Of a DNA stretch of 62,371 nucleotides, positions 33,626 through 42,689 are shown piece after piece. The first letter of the stretch is position 1; the number at the start of each line of letters is the position of its first letter. The stretch comes from Anaeroplasmataceae bacterium (lineage in GTDB: Bacteria > Bacillota_I > Bacilli_A > Acholeplasmatales > Anaeroplasmataceae). The position numbers and the translations under genes were made by a program. The DNA is taken from positions 1-62,371 of the forward strand of contig JAHHSV010000005.1 of assembly GCA_020025015.1 (NCBI GenBank). Reading direction: 5' to 3'. The notes beneath the pieces are model-generated. The model saw nothing but the letters and a program-made list of their open reading frames with translations. It searched no databases and was not told the origin of the DNA.

Positions 33626-34818
33626 TGAAGGTTAAATTAATAGATATAGTACATCGCTTTTTGCCATTAGCCTGGCATGTGTTTTTTATAATTTTTATTG
33701 CCTTTCATATGACTAAGGAAGGAATGAATATAGTTGTAGATTCTAAATATGGTTATCTTATTTATTTAGATATAGCCTTTTGCTTTGTCTTCTTTATTGC
33801 TGAAACAATTTGGGCAAGAAGGCTAATAAGTAAGTGGCGTATTGGCTTCTTTCTTTTATTTATAGTGCTAGCTTTGACTTTGTCACCATTAATGGATGAC
33901 TGGAAGTTTTTCAATACCTTTATTGTAATTTCATCAGGTGTTGATTTGCTTTTGATTCTTTTAAAGATGGTAAAGGATAGCTTCTATACAGAAGAAAGAA
34001 TCCAAAATCAAAAGCTACCTATCAATCAATTTACAGATAAGCGTAAGCTTGTGAGTAGAATTGTTTATGTTGTATCATTTTTATTATTATTTGTAATTAG
34101 CTTTATTGTTTTTTATTATAATGAGGTAAGCCTAGAGGCCTTAGTGATTCTTTGCTTCGTTGGGGTAATAATTGTTTCTATCGGAAGTATTATTAGATTA
34201 TCAATTAGCTTAAAGCCAATGCAAAAGTATATTAAAAAATTTTATAATGACTTAGATTTTGAAAAGCTAGAGAAGAATATTTTAGCTCTTGATGAGCCAA
34301 AGCTTCATGAGGAAACAAGAAATATGATGTATATTGAATTGTGGAAATACGCTTCATTTGTTGATTTAGAAAAGGCTGATACTTATATGGGAATGACCTT
34401 TCAAACTAAGAATGAGGAGAATCTAAAGCGTTATAATGAAGCATCATTTTGGTACCTTTTAAATGGGGCTAAATATGATCTAATTAAGGTCAAGGAAAGT
34501 GTTTATAAAAGGCTTTCCCATAAGAAGCAAATCATGCCTTATTTAGGTCTGATAGATGGTAATCATAGGAAGGTCAAATTTAAGAGAAAAATGAATGCCT
34601 TTGAGAAGCTAAAAATGGATTTATATTATAATGTTAAGGCTGATATTTTAGAGCCTAATTCTAAGAATTTAGAGGAAGAAAAAAGCGAACTAATTATTAA
34701 TGATGATTCCATAAATTCAGCTACTGAAATTGTAGAAAATATAGAAATAGAGGGAATAAATTCTTCTGATGCAGAGATTAAAATTACAGAAGAAAAGGAC
34801 GAAAAAAGCGAAAAATAA
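33625..34818 (+). CDS. Membrane protein of unknown function after DegV
   Basis: 397 residues. Six hydrophobic segments fill the first 190 residues, followed by a soluble region (to about 350) and an acidic Glu-rich tail. No domain is recognised. The ATG overlaps the DegV stop (TAATG), so the two are translationally coupled. An in-frame start at 33583 inside degV was discarded. Its link to fatty-acid handling rests only on this coupling. Confidence 0.72.
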   Translation: MKVKLIDIVHRFLPLAWHVFFIIFIAFHMTKEGMNIVVDSKYGYLIYLDIAFCFVFFIAETIWARRLISKWRIGFFLLFIVLALTLSPLMDDWKFFNTFIVISSGVDLLLILLKMVKDSFYTEERIQNQKLPINQFTDKRKLVSRIVYVVSFLLLFVISFIVFYYNEVSLEALVILCFVGVIIVSIGSIIRLSISLKPMQKYIKKFYNDLDFEKLEKNILALDEPKLHEETRNMMYIELWKYASFVDLEKADTYMGMTFQTKNEENLKRYNEASFWYLLNGAKYDLIKVKESVYKRLSHKKQIMPYLGLIDGNHRKVKFKRKMNAFEKLKMDLYYNVKADILEPNSKNLEEEKSELIINDDSINSATEIVENIEIEGINSSDAEIKITEEKDEKSEK

Positions 34819-34838
34819 CTGCTAAAATCACGGAAAAT

Positions 34839-34870
34839 AAAGGACTATAGCCTAATGATAGTCCTTTTTT
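34839..34870 (+). terminator. Terminator of the degV operon
   Basis: AGGACTAT/ATAGTCCT stem, 9-base loop, then six T. Confidence 0.88.
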
Positions 34871-34931
34871 GTGTTTTAAGGAGTATAAAAAAAACTCATG
34901 AGCTTTTTGTTCCCATGAGTAATTAATTTTA

Positions 34932-37322
34932 TTATTTATTAAGAGCCTCCCATTGAGCTCTAATGTATTTTTCAACCTCACCAATACCATTGAATTTTCT
35001 AGTGGTTGCACCCTTAACAATTAGGGTTGGAGCTTGCATAATTTCATACTCCTCAGTTAGGTCAATATTCTCTTCAGCATCAACTACAGAATAGGTTAAT
35101 TTTGCTTCATCTAAAAGACGCTTTGCCACCTTACAATTTGGACAGGTTTTAGTTGTAAATAGGTATATCTTATCATATGCATTTGTTTGAGGAATACTAT
35201 CCTTAATAATAGTTGTTTCATTAACAAAAGCATCACGATTTTTAGAGATTTGATTTGTAACGTTATATTCCTTACGCATCTCGTATTCAGCAGCCTTACC
35301 ATCATTCCAATTTTGAACTGGACGGTAGTAGCCAGTTATACGGCTCCAAATCTCAGTTTTCTTTTTGCAATGAGGACAAACCTTTTGCTCACCAACTAAA
35401 TAGCCATGATCCTTACAAATAGAATAGGTAGGGCTAATAGTGTAGTAAGGTAGGTGATAATTATTAGCGATTGTTCTAACTAGAGTCATTGCTGATTTCC
35501 AATCAGGAAGCTTTTCGCCTAGGAATGCGTGGAATACTGTACCACTTGTATATAGGGTTTGTAATTCATCCTGAACATCTAAAGCCTCAAATATATCATC
35601 AGTATAGCCAACAGGTAGGTGTGAGCTATTTGTATAATATGGAGTTTTATCAGATTCATTTGCAGTAATAATTTCAGGGTATCTTTCCTTATCGTGCTTT
35701 GCTAGACGATAGGTTGTAGATTCAGCAGGAGTAGCCTCTAGATTATATAAATCTCCATATTCCTCTTGATACATAACTAGTCTATCACGCATATGGTTTA
35801 AAACCTCTTTAGCGAAGGCTTGAGTTTCCTTATGAGTTAAATCCTTCTTTAACCAATTAGCATTTAAGCCGACCTCATTCATACCGATTAGACCAATAGT
35901 AGAAAAGTGGTTTTTAAAGGTTCCTAAATAACGCTTTGTATAAGGGTATAGGCCTTCATCAAGAAGCTTAGTAATAACATTACGTTTAATCTTCAATGAA
36001 CGAGCACTAATATCCATTAGCTTATCTAGACGCTTATAGAAATCGTCCTTATCCTTAGCTAGATAGGCAATTCTTGGTAGGTTGATTGTAACAACGCCAA
36101 CTGAACCAGTTGATTCACCAGAACCGAAGAAACCACCAGATTTCTTTCTAAGCTCACGTAAATCTAGTCTTAAACGACAGCACATTGATCTAACATCAGA
36201 TGGCTGCATATCACTATTAACATAATTTGAGAAATATGGAGTGCCATATTTAGCAGTCATTTCAAACAATAGCTTATTATTTTCAGTTTCGCTCCAGTCA
36301 AATTCTTTAGTAATTGAATAGGTAGGAATAGGATATTGGAAGCCTCTGCCTTCAGCATCGCCATCAATCATGATTTCGATAAAGGCCTTATTAATCATAT
36401 CCATTTCTTTCTTACAATCCTTGTATTTGAAATCCATTTCCTTACCACCAACGATTGCATATTGTTCAGCTAAATCGTTAGGGCAGGTCCAGTCTAAGGT
36501 GATATTAGTAAATGGTGCTTGTGTACCCCAACGGCTTGGAGTATTAACGCCATAAACGAATGATTCGATTGATTTTTTAACCTGATCATAGCTTAAATTA
36601 TCGACCTTAACAAATGGAGCAAGGTAGGTATCGAAGGAAGAAAATGCTTGAGCACCAGCCCATTCATTTTGCATAATACCTAAGAAGTTTACCATTTGAT
36701 TACATAATGAGTTTAAATGCTTAGCTGGCTTAGAGGTAATTTTTCCGACTACACCACCAAGACCTTCACAAATTAATTGCTTTAAAGACCAACCAGCACA
36801 ATAGCCTGTTAGCATTGATAAATCATGAATATGAATATCAGCATTCTTATGAGCCTGGCTAATTTCCTCATCATAGATTTCAGATAGCCAGTAGTTAGCA
36901 GTAATAGCACCACTATTACTTAAAATTAAACCACCAACAGAATAGGTAACAGTTGAGTTTTCCTTAACACGCCAGTCAGTTGCCTTAACATAGCTATTTA
37001 CTAAATCCTTATAGTCTAGGATAGTAGACTTCATATTTCTTAATTTTTCTCTTTGCTTACGATATAAAATATATGATTTAGCAACATCACCATAGCCGGC
37101 TTCAATTAAAATTGCTTCAACGCTATCCTGAATATCTTCAACACTAATTAAATCATTTTTGATTTTTTCTTCAAAGTTTGCAGTTACTCTTAAGGCTAGC
37201 ATATCAATTATTTGTGGCTCATAGTTCTTATCTAGAGCGTTAAATGCCTTCTCAATTGCAAAGCCAATCTTTTTTAAATTAAAATCAACAATTTTCCCGT
37301 CACGCTTTATAACCTTATACAT
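34932..37322 (-). CDS. nrdD: Anaerobic ribonucleoside-triphosphate reductase with fused redoxin domain
   Basis: Reduces NTPs to dNTPs without oxygen. 796 residues: ATP-cone (about 1-95, KRDGKIVDFN), the ten-stranded barrel with the active-site region RSMCCRLRLDLRELRKKSGG, a zinc site (CKDHGYL and CPHCKKK) and the glycyl-radical loop RITGYYRPVQNW (Gly near 664). After it, residues 715-796 form a glutaredoxin/thioredoxin-like domain with CPNC (Cys727, Cys730). The MCCRL type resembles the redoxin-dependent class III enzymes (as in Thermotoga) rather than the formate-dependent E. coli type, and here the redoxin is on the same chain. It starts 2 bases after the activase gene. Confidence 0.92.
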   Translation of the reverse strand: MYKVIKRDGKIVDFNLKKIGFAIEKAFNALDKNYEPQIIDMLALRVTANFEEKIKNDLISVEDIQDSVEAILIEAGYGDVAKSYILYRKQREKLRNMKSTILDYKDLVNSYVKATDWRVKENSTVTYSVGGLILSNSGAITANYWLSEIYDEEISQAHKNADIHIHDLSMLTGYCAGWSLKQLICEGLGGVVGKITSKPAKHLNSLCNQMVNFLGIMQNEWAGAQAFSSFDTYLAPFVKVDNLSYDQVKKSIESFVYGVNTPSRWGTQAPFTNITLDWTCPNDLAEQYAIVGGKEMDFKYKDCKKEMDMINKAFIEIMIDGDAEGRGFQYPIPTYSITKEFDWSETENNKLLFEMTAKYGTPYFSNYVNSDMQPSDVRSMCCRLRLDLRELRKKSGGFFGSGESTGSVGVVTINLPRIAYLAKDKDDFYKRLDKLMDISARSLKIKRNVITKLLDEGLYPYTKRYLGTFKNHFSTIGLIGMNEVGLNANWLKKDLTHKETQAFAKEVLNHMRDRLVMYQEEYGDLYNLEATPAESTTYRLAKHDKERYPEIITANESDKTPYYTNSSHLPVGYTDDIFEALDVQDELQTLYTSGTVFHAFLGEKLPDWKSAMTLVRTIANNYHLPYYTISPTYSICKDHGYLVGEQKVCPHCKKKTEIWSRITGYYRPVQNWNDGKAAEYEMRKEYNVTNQISKNRDAFVNETTIIKDSIPQTNAYDKIYLFTTKTCPNCKVAKRLLDEAKLTYSVVDAEENIDLTEEYEIMQAPTLIVKGATTRKFNGIGEVEKYIRAQWEALNK

Positions 37323-37324
37323 GT

Positions 37325-38464
37325 TTAAATCCCCCTTATTTCAACGTGTTCAACAAAACCTTCCATTATTTTCTTATAATTGTTTAATTCATCTATACCT
37401 GGAGCATGTAAGCCACTTTCAATTACATTATCTCCATCTCTAAAGCATTGTAAGTAATAATTTTTGGCTCCTTTAAGCCATAATCCCATTTTTTCAAAAT
37501 CACTTTCCTCATGAAATTCTTTAACAACTGTTGTTCTAAATTCATAAGGAATTTTATTTTGCTTTAGTAATTCAACGCTTTTTTCAATATTAGCTAAATC
37601 GTAAGATTCAATACCAATTGTCTTACCATATTTATCCTTTGAATTCTTAATATCTATTGCAACATAATCGATTAGATTATTGTCGTATAAATCCTTAAGC
37701 TCATCGTATTTTGAACCATTTGTATCAAGCTTAACCTTATAGCCGAGCTCTTTAGCTTTGATAATAAAGCTCTTTAGCCCTTTGTTGATTAATGGCTCGC
37801 CACCTGTTATACAAATGCCATCTAATACACCCTTTCTTTTTTCTAAAAAGGCTAGTATATCTTCAGTAGCAATTTCCTTTACGCTTTCCTTTAAGAAAAC
37901 TAATTCACTATTATGACAAAATGGACATCTAAAATTGCACCCACCAGTAAAAAGAGTAGAAGCAAGCTTGCCTGGATAGTCAAGAAGTGTTGTTTTTTGA
38001 ATGCCGAAAAACTTAATTGCTTCTGCATCATTATTTAATTTTAAATAGTCTCTAGCATTTTCAACTATTTTGTTACGGGCATTTAGGTAATCCTCTAAAA
38101 CATTCGGGCTAATGCTTTTGGTTAAGAATTCCCACCAGTCTCTCCTAATACTATAGAGCTTTGGCATTATCTCTTTAGCTTTGTCAGATAAAAAAAGGAT
38201 ACGGACTCTTTTATCCTCTCCATTTTCAATTAGAACATAGCCTTTTTCCTCAAGCTTTTGAATTTCTTTAGAAACAGTACCCTTATCATAGCTTCCGACT
38301 TCGGCTAAATTATTCATTGAAATGCCTTCGTTTTCGTTAATAATTGTTAAAAAAGAAAGCTGTCCAGCATTAATGTCGAATTCCTTTAAGGCCTTATCGT
38401 AGTATTTTTGTGTACACCTGTATAAAATAGAAAAATCTAGGGATAAGCATTTATTTGTATCCAT
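37325..38464 (-). CDS. nrdG: MarR-type regulator fused to NrdG-type radical-SAM activase
   Basis: 379 residues. Residues 1-145 are a MarR winged helix-turn-helix (INAGQLSFLTIINENEG, SMNNLAEVGSYDKGTVSKEI, and the wing VLIENGEDKRVRILFLSDK). Residues 150-379 are a complete radical-SAM activase beginning FFGIQKTTLLDYPG, with the iron-sulfur motif CNFRCPFC (Cys176, 180, 183) and the GGEPL loop; this part resembles stand-alone NrdG2-type activases from their first residues. It installs the glycyl radical in NrdD, encoded next. There is no ATG between the two parts to allow separate translation of the activase. Start: ATG 38464 after GTGAGGGG; the upstream ATG at 38530 lies in the promoter. Cys6 and Cys17 in the MarR part could sense redox state (inference). 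Confidence 0.88.
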   Translation of the reverse strand: MDTNKCLSLDFSILYRCTQKYYDKALKEFDINAGQLSFLTIINENEGISMNNLAEVGSYDKGTVSKEIQKLEEKGYVLIENGEDKRVRILFLSDKAKEIMPKLYSIRRDWWEFLTKSISPNVLEDYLNARNKIVENARDYLKLNNDAEAIKFFGIQKTTLLDYPGKLASTLFTGGCNFRCPFCHNSELVFLKESVKEIATEDILAFLEKRKGVLDGICITGGEPLINKGLKSFIIKAKELGYKVKLDTNGSKYDELKDLYDNNLIDYVAIDIKNSKDKYGKTIGIESYDLANIEKSVELLKQNKIPYEFRTTVVKEFHEESDFEKMGLWLKGAKNYYLQCFRDGDNVIESGLHAPGIDELNNYKKIMEGFVEHVEIRGI

Positions 38465-38498
38465 AATAATCCCCTCACATTTTCCCTTATTGATAATA

Positions 38499-38527
38499 AG
38501 TATAGCACTATTAGTTGAATATTCAAC
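38499..38527 (-). promoter_or_regulatory. Promoter and palindromic operator of the marR-nrdG/nrdD operon
   Basis: In minus-strand reading: -35 TTGAAT (38526-38521), 16 bp, -10 TATACT (38504-38499) with an extended TGC before it. The perfect 14-bp palindrome GTTGAATATTCAAC (38514-38527) covers the -35 box. MarR-family dimers typically bind palindromes of this kind, so self-repression by the fused MarR domain is likely. A possible promoter for the divergent pepF gene ends in TATACT at 38641-38646. Confidence 0.72.
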
Positions 38528-38669
38528 CATTTAGAAATATTTTCATTTATTTTCATATAATGCTAATAAATCAGTATTTTAAAAATGAAAAAATATTCAC
38601 TTTTTTATGTAATAATCTTTAGAAAATTTGTAAAATATAGTATACTTATTTAAAGGCGGAGGAAAGACG

Positions 38670-40358
38670 ATGAAATTTAGTGAATATAAATACGAAAGGC
38701 CTAACATTGATAGCCTTGTAAATAAGGCTAACACAATTATTGAGTCTATTAATAAAGAACAAAATGTTGAAAGGCTTATAGCCTTAATAACGGAATATAA
38801 AAAGATGGAGTCATCCTATGCTACTAATTTAGAAATTGCAAATATTCGTAATTCTATAAATACTAAGGATAGCTTTTATGATGCTGAAATTGAATATTTA
38901 AGTGAGGAAGGTCCTAAGTTTACCAATGCTTCAGTTAAATTTCAAAAGGCCCTAGTGGAGCATCCCCTAAGAAGGGAATTAGAAAAGCATTATGGCACCT
39001 ATTGGTTTAAGAAAATGGAAATGGGCTTATTAACCTTTAAAGAGGAAATAATGGAGGATTTAGTTAAGGAAGCAAAGCTAAGTCAAGAATACTCTAAGCT
39101 TATTGCCAGTGCGGAAATTGAATTTGAGGGTAAAACCTATAATTTAAGTCAAATGAGCAAATTTACGCAAAATAAGGATCGTGAGATTCGTAAGGCTGCT
39201 GCTATAGCTGTTGATAGCTGGTTTGGTAAAAATGCTAGTAGGTTTGATGAGATATATGATAATTTAGTTCATGTTCGTGATTTAATGGCAAGAAAGCTTG
39301 GCTATAAGAACTATGTTGAATTAGGCTATAAGAACATGCTAAGAACTGATTATGATGCTAAGGATGTTAAGGGCTACCGTGATCAAATTCTTAAGGAGAT
39401 TGTTCCTGTGGCTAACGAATTAAGACATAAGCAGATGGAAAGAATCGGAATAAAGAATCCGGAAATGTTTGATTATTCCTTAGAGTTTACTGATGGTAAT
39501 CCAACTCCTCATGGTACTAAGGATGAGCTTGTTAATAAGGCTTTAAGGATGTATAGTGAGATGAGTCCAGAAACTAAAGAATTTTTTACCTTTATGCTAG
39601 AACATGAGCTTATGGATTTAGAAACTAAGCCTGGTAAAATGAGTGGAGGCTATTGTACCTATATAGAAGGCTATAAATCACCATTTATTTTCTCGAATTT
39701 TAATCAAACTAGAGGAGATGTTGATGTTTTAACTCATGAGGCGGGGCATGCCTTTGAGTGCTATATGGCATCTAAAGCCTTAGATAATAGTGATTTAATT
39801 TGGCCAACCTATGAGGCATGTGAGATTCACTCTATGAGTATGGAATTCTTTGCCTATCCTTGGATCAATTTATTTTTTGAGGAAGATACTCAGAAATACA
39901 AGCATTCACATATTTCTGGAGCCTTAACATTTATTCCATATGGAGCCTGTGTTGATGAATTCCAGCACTATGTTTATGAAAATCCAAATGTTAGTCCATT
40001 AGATAGAAAGAAGAAATGGCGCGAGCTTGAAAGAAAGTATTTACCATATCGTAAATATACCTATGAAAAATGTATGGAGGAAGGCTCTTATTGGTATAGA
40101 CAGGGCCATATCTTTGCTTCTCCATTCTATTATATAGATTATACATTGGCTCAGGTTTGTGCCTTAGAGTTTTTCTTAGAAAGCCAGAAGGATTATAAGA
40201 AGGCTTGGGAAAAATATATTAAGCTATGTAAGCTTGGTGGTAGCGAATCATTCTTAACTTTGTTAAAGAAGGTTGATTTAGCAAATCCATTTGTGGATGG
40301 TACAATTCACGAGGTAATTAAAGAATTGTTACCAATATTAGATAATGTGATGAGGTGA
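38670..40358 (+). CDS. pepF: M3-family oligoendopeptidase (PepF type)
   Basis: Zinc peptidase that breaks down short peptides in the cytosol. 562 residues with the motif HEAGH (LTHEAGHAFECY) and the downstream Glu in EACEIHSMSMEFF, plus the family segments SGGYCTY and FSNFNQT before the active site. Length and motifs match the M3 oligoendopeptidase F group. It ends in TGA, direct evidence that TGA is a stop in this organism. Confidence 0.9.
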   Translation: MKFSEYKYERPNIDSLVNKANTIIESINKEQNVERLIALITEYKKMESSYATNLEIANIRNSINTKDSFYDAEIEYLSEEGPKFTNASVKFQKALVEHPLRRELEKHYGTYWFKKMEMGLLTFKEEIMEDLVKEAKLSQEYSKLIASAEIEFEGKTYNLSQMSKFTQNKDREIRKAAAIAVDSWFGKNASRFDEIYDNLVHVRDLMARKLGYKNYVELGYKNMLRTDYDAKDVKGYRDQILKEIVPVANELRHKQMERIGIKNPEMFDYSLEFTDGNPTPHGTKDELVNKALRMYSEMSPETKEFFTFMLEHELMDLETKPGKMSGGYCTYIEGYKSPFIFSNFNQTRGDVDVLTHEAGHAFECYMASKALDNSDLIWPTYEACEIHSMSMEFFAYPWINLFFEEDTQKYKHSHISGALTFIPYGACVDEFQHYVYENPNVSPLDRKKKWRELERKYLPYRKYTYEKCMEEGSYWYRQGHIFASPFYYIDYTLAQVCALEFFLESQKDYKKAWEKYIKLCKLGGSESFLTLLKKVDLANPFVDGTIHEVIKELLPILDNVMR

Positions 40359-40363
40359 GCGCT

Positions 40364-40588
40364 TTGATTAGAAATAAAGTTCATGAATACCGAAAAAAAT
40401 TTGGTTTAACACAAGAACAATTAGCAAAAAAGCTTGGTGTAACTCGACAAACAATAATTTCAATTGAGCAGGGCAAATATGTTGCATCTTTACCTTTGGC
40501 ATTAAAAATTGCACGTTTGTTTAGAGTAAGGGTTGAGGATATATTTATTATGGAGGATGAGCAAAATGACAGATTTAGAAACTTTTAA
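40364..40588 (+). CDS. XRE-family helix-turn-helix regulator
   Basis: 74 residues, a single Cro/C1-type HTH (YRKKFGLTQEQLAKKLGVTRQTIISIEQGKY). Start: TTG 40364 is spaced correctly from GAGGTGAG; a GTG at 40355 would overlap that SD. The end overlaps the next gene by 23 bases. HTH proteins of this short kind are often paired with a small membrane protein, as here. Confidence 0.83.
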   Translation: MIRNKVHEYRKKFGLTQEQLAKKLGVTRQTIISIEQGKYVASLPLALKIARLFRVRVEDIFIMEDEQNDRFRNF

Positions 40589-41009
40589 GAAGCATGCTAA
40601 ACGTAAGCTTATTGTTATGTATTTAGCCACTCTTCTTCCTATCATGCTAGTAGTAATTTTAGAGTTTGCGCTAAAGCAAGAGGTATCAATGGGGTTAGTA
40701 GTAACAAGATATTTATTATTAGCTGCAATTGAAGCGATAATTGTTGGTAAGATTATTAATTATCATTTAATTTTAGCAAAGACTGATTATTGTGAGAAAA
40801 GATATACAGAAACAATTGATGAGCGTAATTTATTTATTAAGATGAAAACATTGAATTTAAGCTTTAAAATCGTTGCTTTCATTACAGGTGTTTTAGCAAT
40901 TATCTTTGGTTTTATAAATGAACATATGTTCTATGTGGCTCTAGCAGAGCTTGGTATTATGCTACTTTCTTACATATTTGTTAAAATATATTACATTAAG
41001 AAGTACTAG
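40566..41009 (+). CDS. Small membrane protein paired with the XRE regulator
   Basis: 147 residues with four hydrophobic segments (about 15-35, 40-62, 95-115 and 120-142) and a central cytoplasmic stretch (YTETIDERNLFIKMKTLNLS). Similar DUF2178-like proteins accompany XRE regulators in Firmicutes; the role is not known. Start ATG 40566 follows GGAGG inside the regulator gene, so the pair is coupled. Confidence 0.72.
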   Translation: MTDLETFKKHAKRKLIVMYLATLLPIMLVVILEFALKQEVSMGLVVTRYLLLAAIEAIIVGKIINYHLILAKTDYCEKRYTETIDERNLFIKMKTLNLSFKIVAFITGVLAIIFGFINEHMFYVALAELGIMLLSYIFVKIYYIKKY

Positions 41010-41013
41010 TATA

Positions 41014-41042
41014 TTGAAATAACCCGATATTGAAGGTATAAT
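41014..41042 (+). promoter_or_regulatory. Promoter of yebC
   Basis: TTGAAA (41014-41019), 17-bp spacer, TATAAT (41037-41042). Confidence 0.85.
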
Positions 41043-41107
41043 AATGTGGTTATAAATTTAATTAGAAGTTATTTTAGAAAAATAAAAAACTGAAAGGATG
41101 TATTATT

Positions 41108-41833
41108 ATGGGAAGAGCCCACGAGGTAAGAGCAGCTTCTATGGCTAAAACAGCTGCAATGAAATCTAAAAAATATGCAAAATGGGGAAAAGAAATTTTC
41201 TTAGCTGCAAAGGCTGGTGTTCCTGACCCTGAAATGAACCAAGGTTTAAAGAAGACTATTGAAAGAGCAAAGAAGGATCAATGTACTGCTGATGTTATTA
41301 AGCGTGCAATTGAAAAGGCTCAAGGCGCAATTAGTGGTGCTTCAAAGGAAAAGGTTTATGAAGGCTACGGAAGTGGAAACGTTGCAATTATCGTTGAATG
41401 CTTAACTGATAATGATAATCGTACATTTGCTGAGGTAAGAACTTGCTTCACTAAGACAGGTGGTACTATTGGTAGTGCAGTTTCATATATGTTTAATCGT
41501 AAGGCAATTTTTAAATTTGCTGGCTTAAGCGAGGATGAAGCAATGGAAGCTTTAATGAATGGCGATGCAGATTTTGAAGATTTATCTACAGAAGATGAGC
41601 TAACATGCATTACTGCTGATCCAAAGGATTTCAATGCTATTAAAACAGCATTAGAAGCAGCGAAGGCTGATATTGAATTTGATACAGCTGAAATTACAAT
41701 GATTCCTACAACTTATGTTGATTTAGATGAAGAGCATGAAGAAAAGTTCAGAAGAATGCTTGAAATGCTACGTGAATTAGATGATGTTCAAGAAATCTAT
41801 CATAACGCTAACATTCAAGAGGATGAAGAATAA
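41108..41833 (+). CDS. yebC: YebC/PmpR-family protein
   Basis: 241 residues with the family N-terminus (GRAHEVRAASMAKTAAMKSK) and the NVAIIVECLTDNDNRTFAEVR core. Members are described as transcription regulators, and recently as translation factors that relieve ribosome stalling at proline stretches. Single gene with strong promoter, SD and terminator. Confidence 0.9.
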   Translation: MGRAHEVRAASMAKTAAMKSKKYAKWGKEIFLAAKAGVPDPEMNQGLKKTIERAKKDQCTADVIKRAIEKAQGAISGASKEKVYEGYGSGNVAIIVECLTDNDNRTFAEVRTCFTKTGGTIGSAVSYMFNRKAIFKFAGLSEDEAMEALMNGDADFEDLSTEDELTCITADPKDFNAIKTALEAAKADIEFDTAEITMIPTTYVDLDEEHEEKFRRMLEMLRELDDVQEIYHNANIQEDEE

Positions 41834-41845
41834 TTTTTAAAATAA

Positions 41846-41898
41846 AGTAGGTCTTTAGATTTTACTCATAGTAGTAAAATTTAGAGACTTATTTTTTT
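41846..41898 (+). terminator. Terminator of yebC
   Basis: A long stem, AGGTCTTTAGATTTTAC with GTAAAATTTAGAGACTT (G-U pairs), followed by ATTTTTTT. Confidence 0.85.
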
Positions 41899-41961
41899 GT
41901 GCCCTTAAAAAGTTCCTTAATAAATGCTATAATTATTTTGTTAAGAACGATAGGTGGCAAA

Positions 41962-42606
41962 ATGAATAATAGAAAAGAAGATTCAGACAGCAAAAATTTA
42001 ATAGAAATTAGTAAGAAATTCGATAGAGTAAAGGTCGTTTATGACTGTGCTTTAAAGGAAATAACGACTAAATTTGAAATTTTAAATGAGGACTTAAGAA
42101 GCAGCACTAATAGAACCCACATTGAATTTATTACAGGTAGAATAAAAACGCCTGAAAGTATTATAGCGAAGCTTAAAAGAAGAAAGATGGAAATTTCTAT
42201 AGATAGTTCTTTAGAAAACCTAACGGATATTGCAGGCGTTAGAGTTATTTGCTCATTTATCTCAGATATTTACATGATTGCTGAGATATTTGCTAAGCAG
42301 GATGATATCGAAATAGTACAGGTTAAGGATTATATTAGCCATCCTAAGCCAAGCGGCTATCGTAGCCTACATATGATAGTAAAGGTGCCAGTCTTTTTTG
42401 CAACAGGAACCAAAAAAATTGTAGTTGAGGTGCAATTACGAACAATTGCTATGGACTTTTGGGCAACCCTAGAGCATCAAATTTATTATAAAAAGGATTT
42501 AATTATCGATAAAAGTATTACTAATCGCTTACACGCTTGTGCTGATAAGATAACGGATATTGATGAGGAAATGGAAAAAATTCATAAAACCATTGAAAAC
42601 CTTTAA
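41962..42606 (+). CDS. relQ: Small alarmone synthetase (RelQ/YjbM type)
   Basis: Makes (p)ppGpp or pGpp from ATP and GDP/GTP/GMP. 214 residues, synthetase domain only, no hydrolase or TGS/ACT parts. Motifs: ITGRIKTPESIIAKL, LTDIAGVRVICSF, HPKPSGYRSLHMIV, and VEVQLRTIAMDFWATLEHQI with the catalytic Glu. Start: ATG 41962 after AGGTGG; an upstream in-frame start at 41899 lies in the promoter (extended -10 TGC-TATAAT, 41925-41933). In Bacillus this gene lies next to CYTH and nadK; here those are about 14 kb away. Confidence 0.9.
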   Translation: MNNRKEDSDSKNLIEISKKFDRVKVVYDCALKEITTKFEILNEDLRSSTNRTHIEFITGRIKTPESIIAKLKRRKMEISIDSSLENLTDIAGVRVICSFISDIYMIAEIFAKQDDIEIVQVKDYISHPKPSGYRSLHMIVKVPVFFATGTKKIVVEVQLRTIAMDFWATLEHQIYYKKDLIIDKSITNRLHACADKITDIDEEMEKIHKTIENL

Positions 42607-42653
42607 TTTATCTAGAAAACCAAGAATTAGAGCTTTCTTTTCTGAGAATGTTA

Positions 42654-42682
42654 TTGCATTTATTATACTAGTGTGATAAAAT
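42654..42682 (+). promoter_or_regulatory. Promoter of rpmE
   Basis: TTGCAT (42654-42659), 17-bp spacer, TAAAAT (42677-42682) with TG upstream of the -10. Confidence 0.82.
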
Positions 42683-42689
42683 GCTTGTG

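Noticed and set aside
38465..38530. 22 additional N-terminal residues for the MarR-NrdG fusion from ATG 38530
   Set aside because: The segment contains the promoter and operator, and ATG 38464 has the SD GTGAGGGG.
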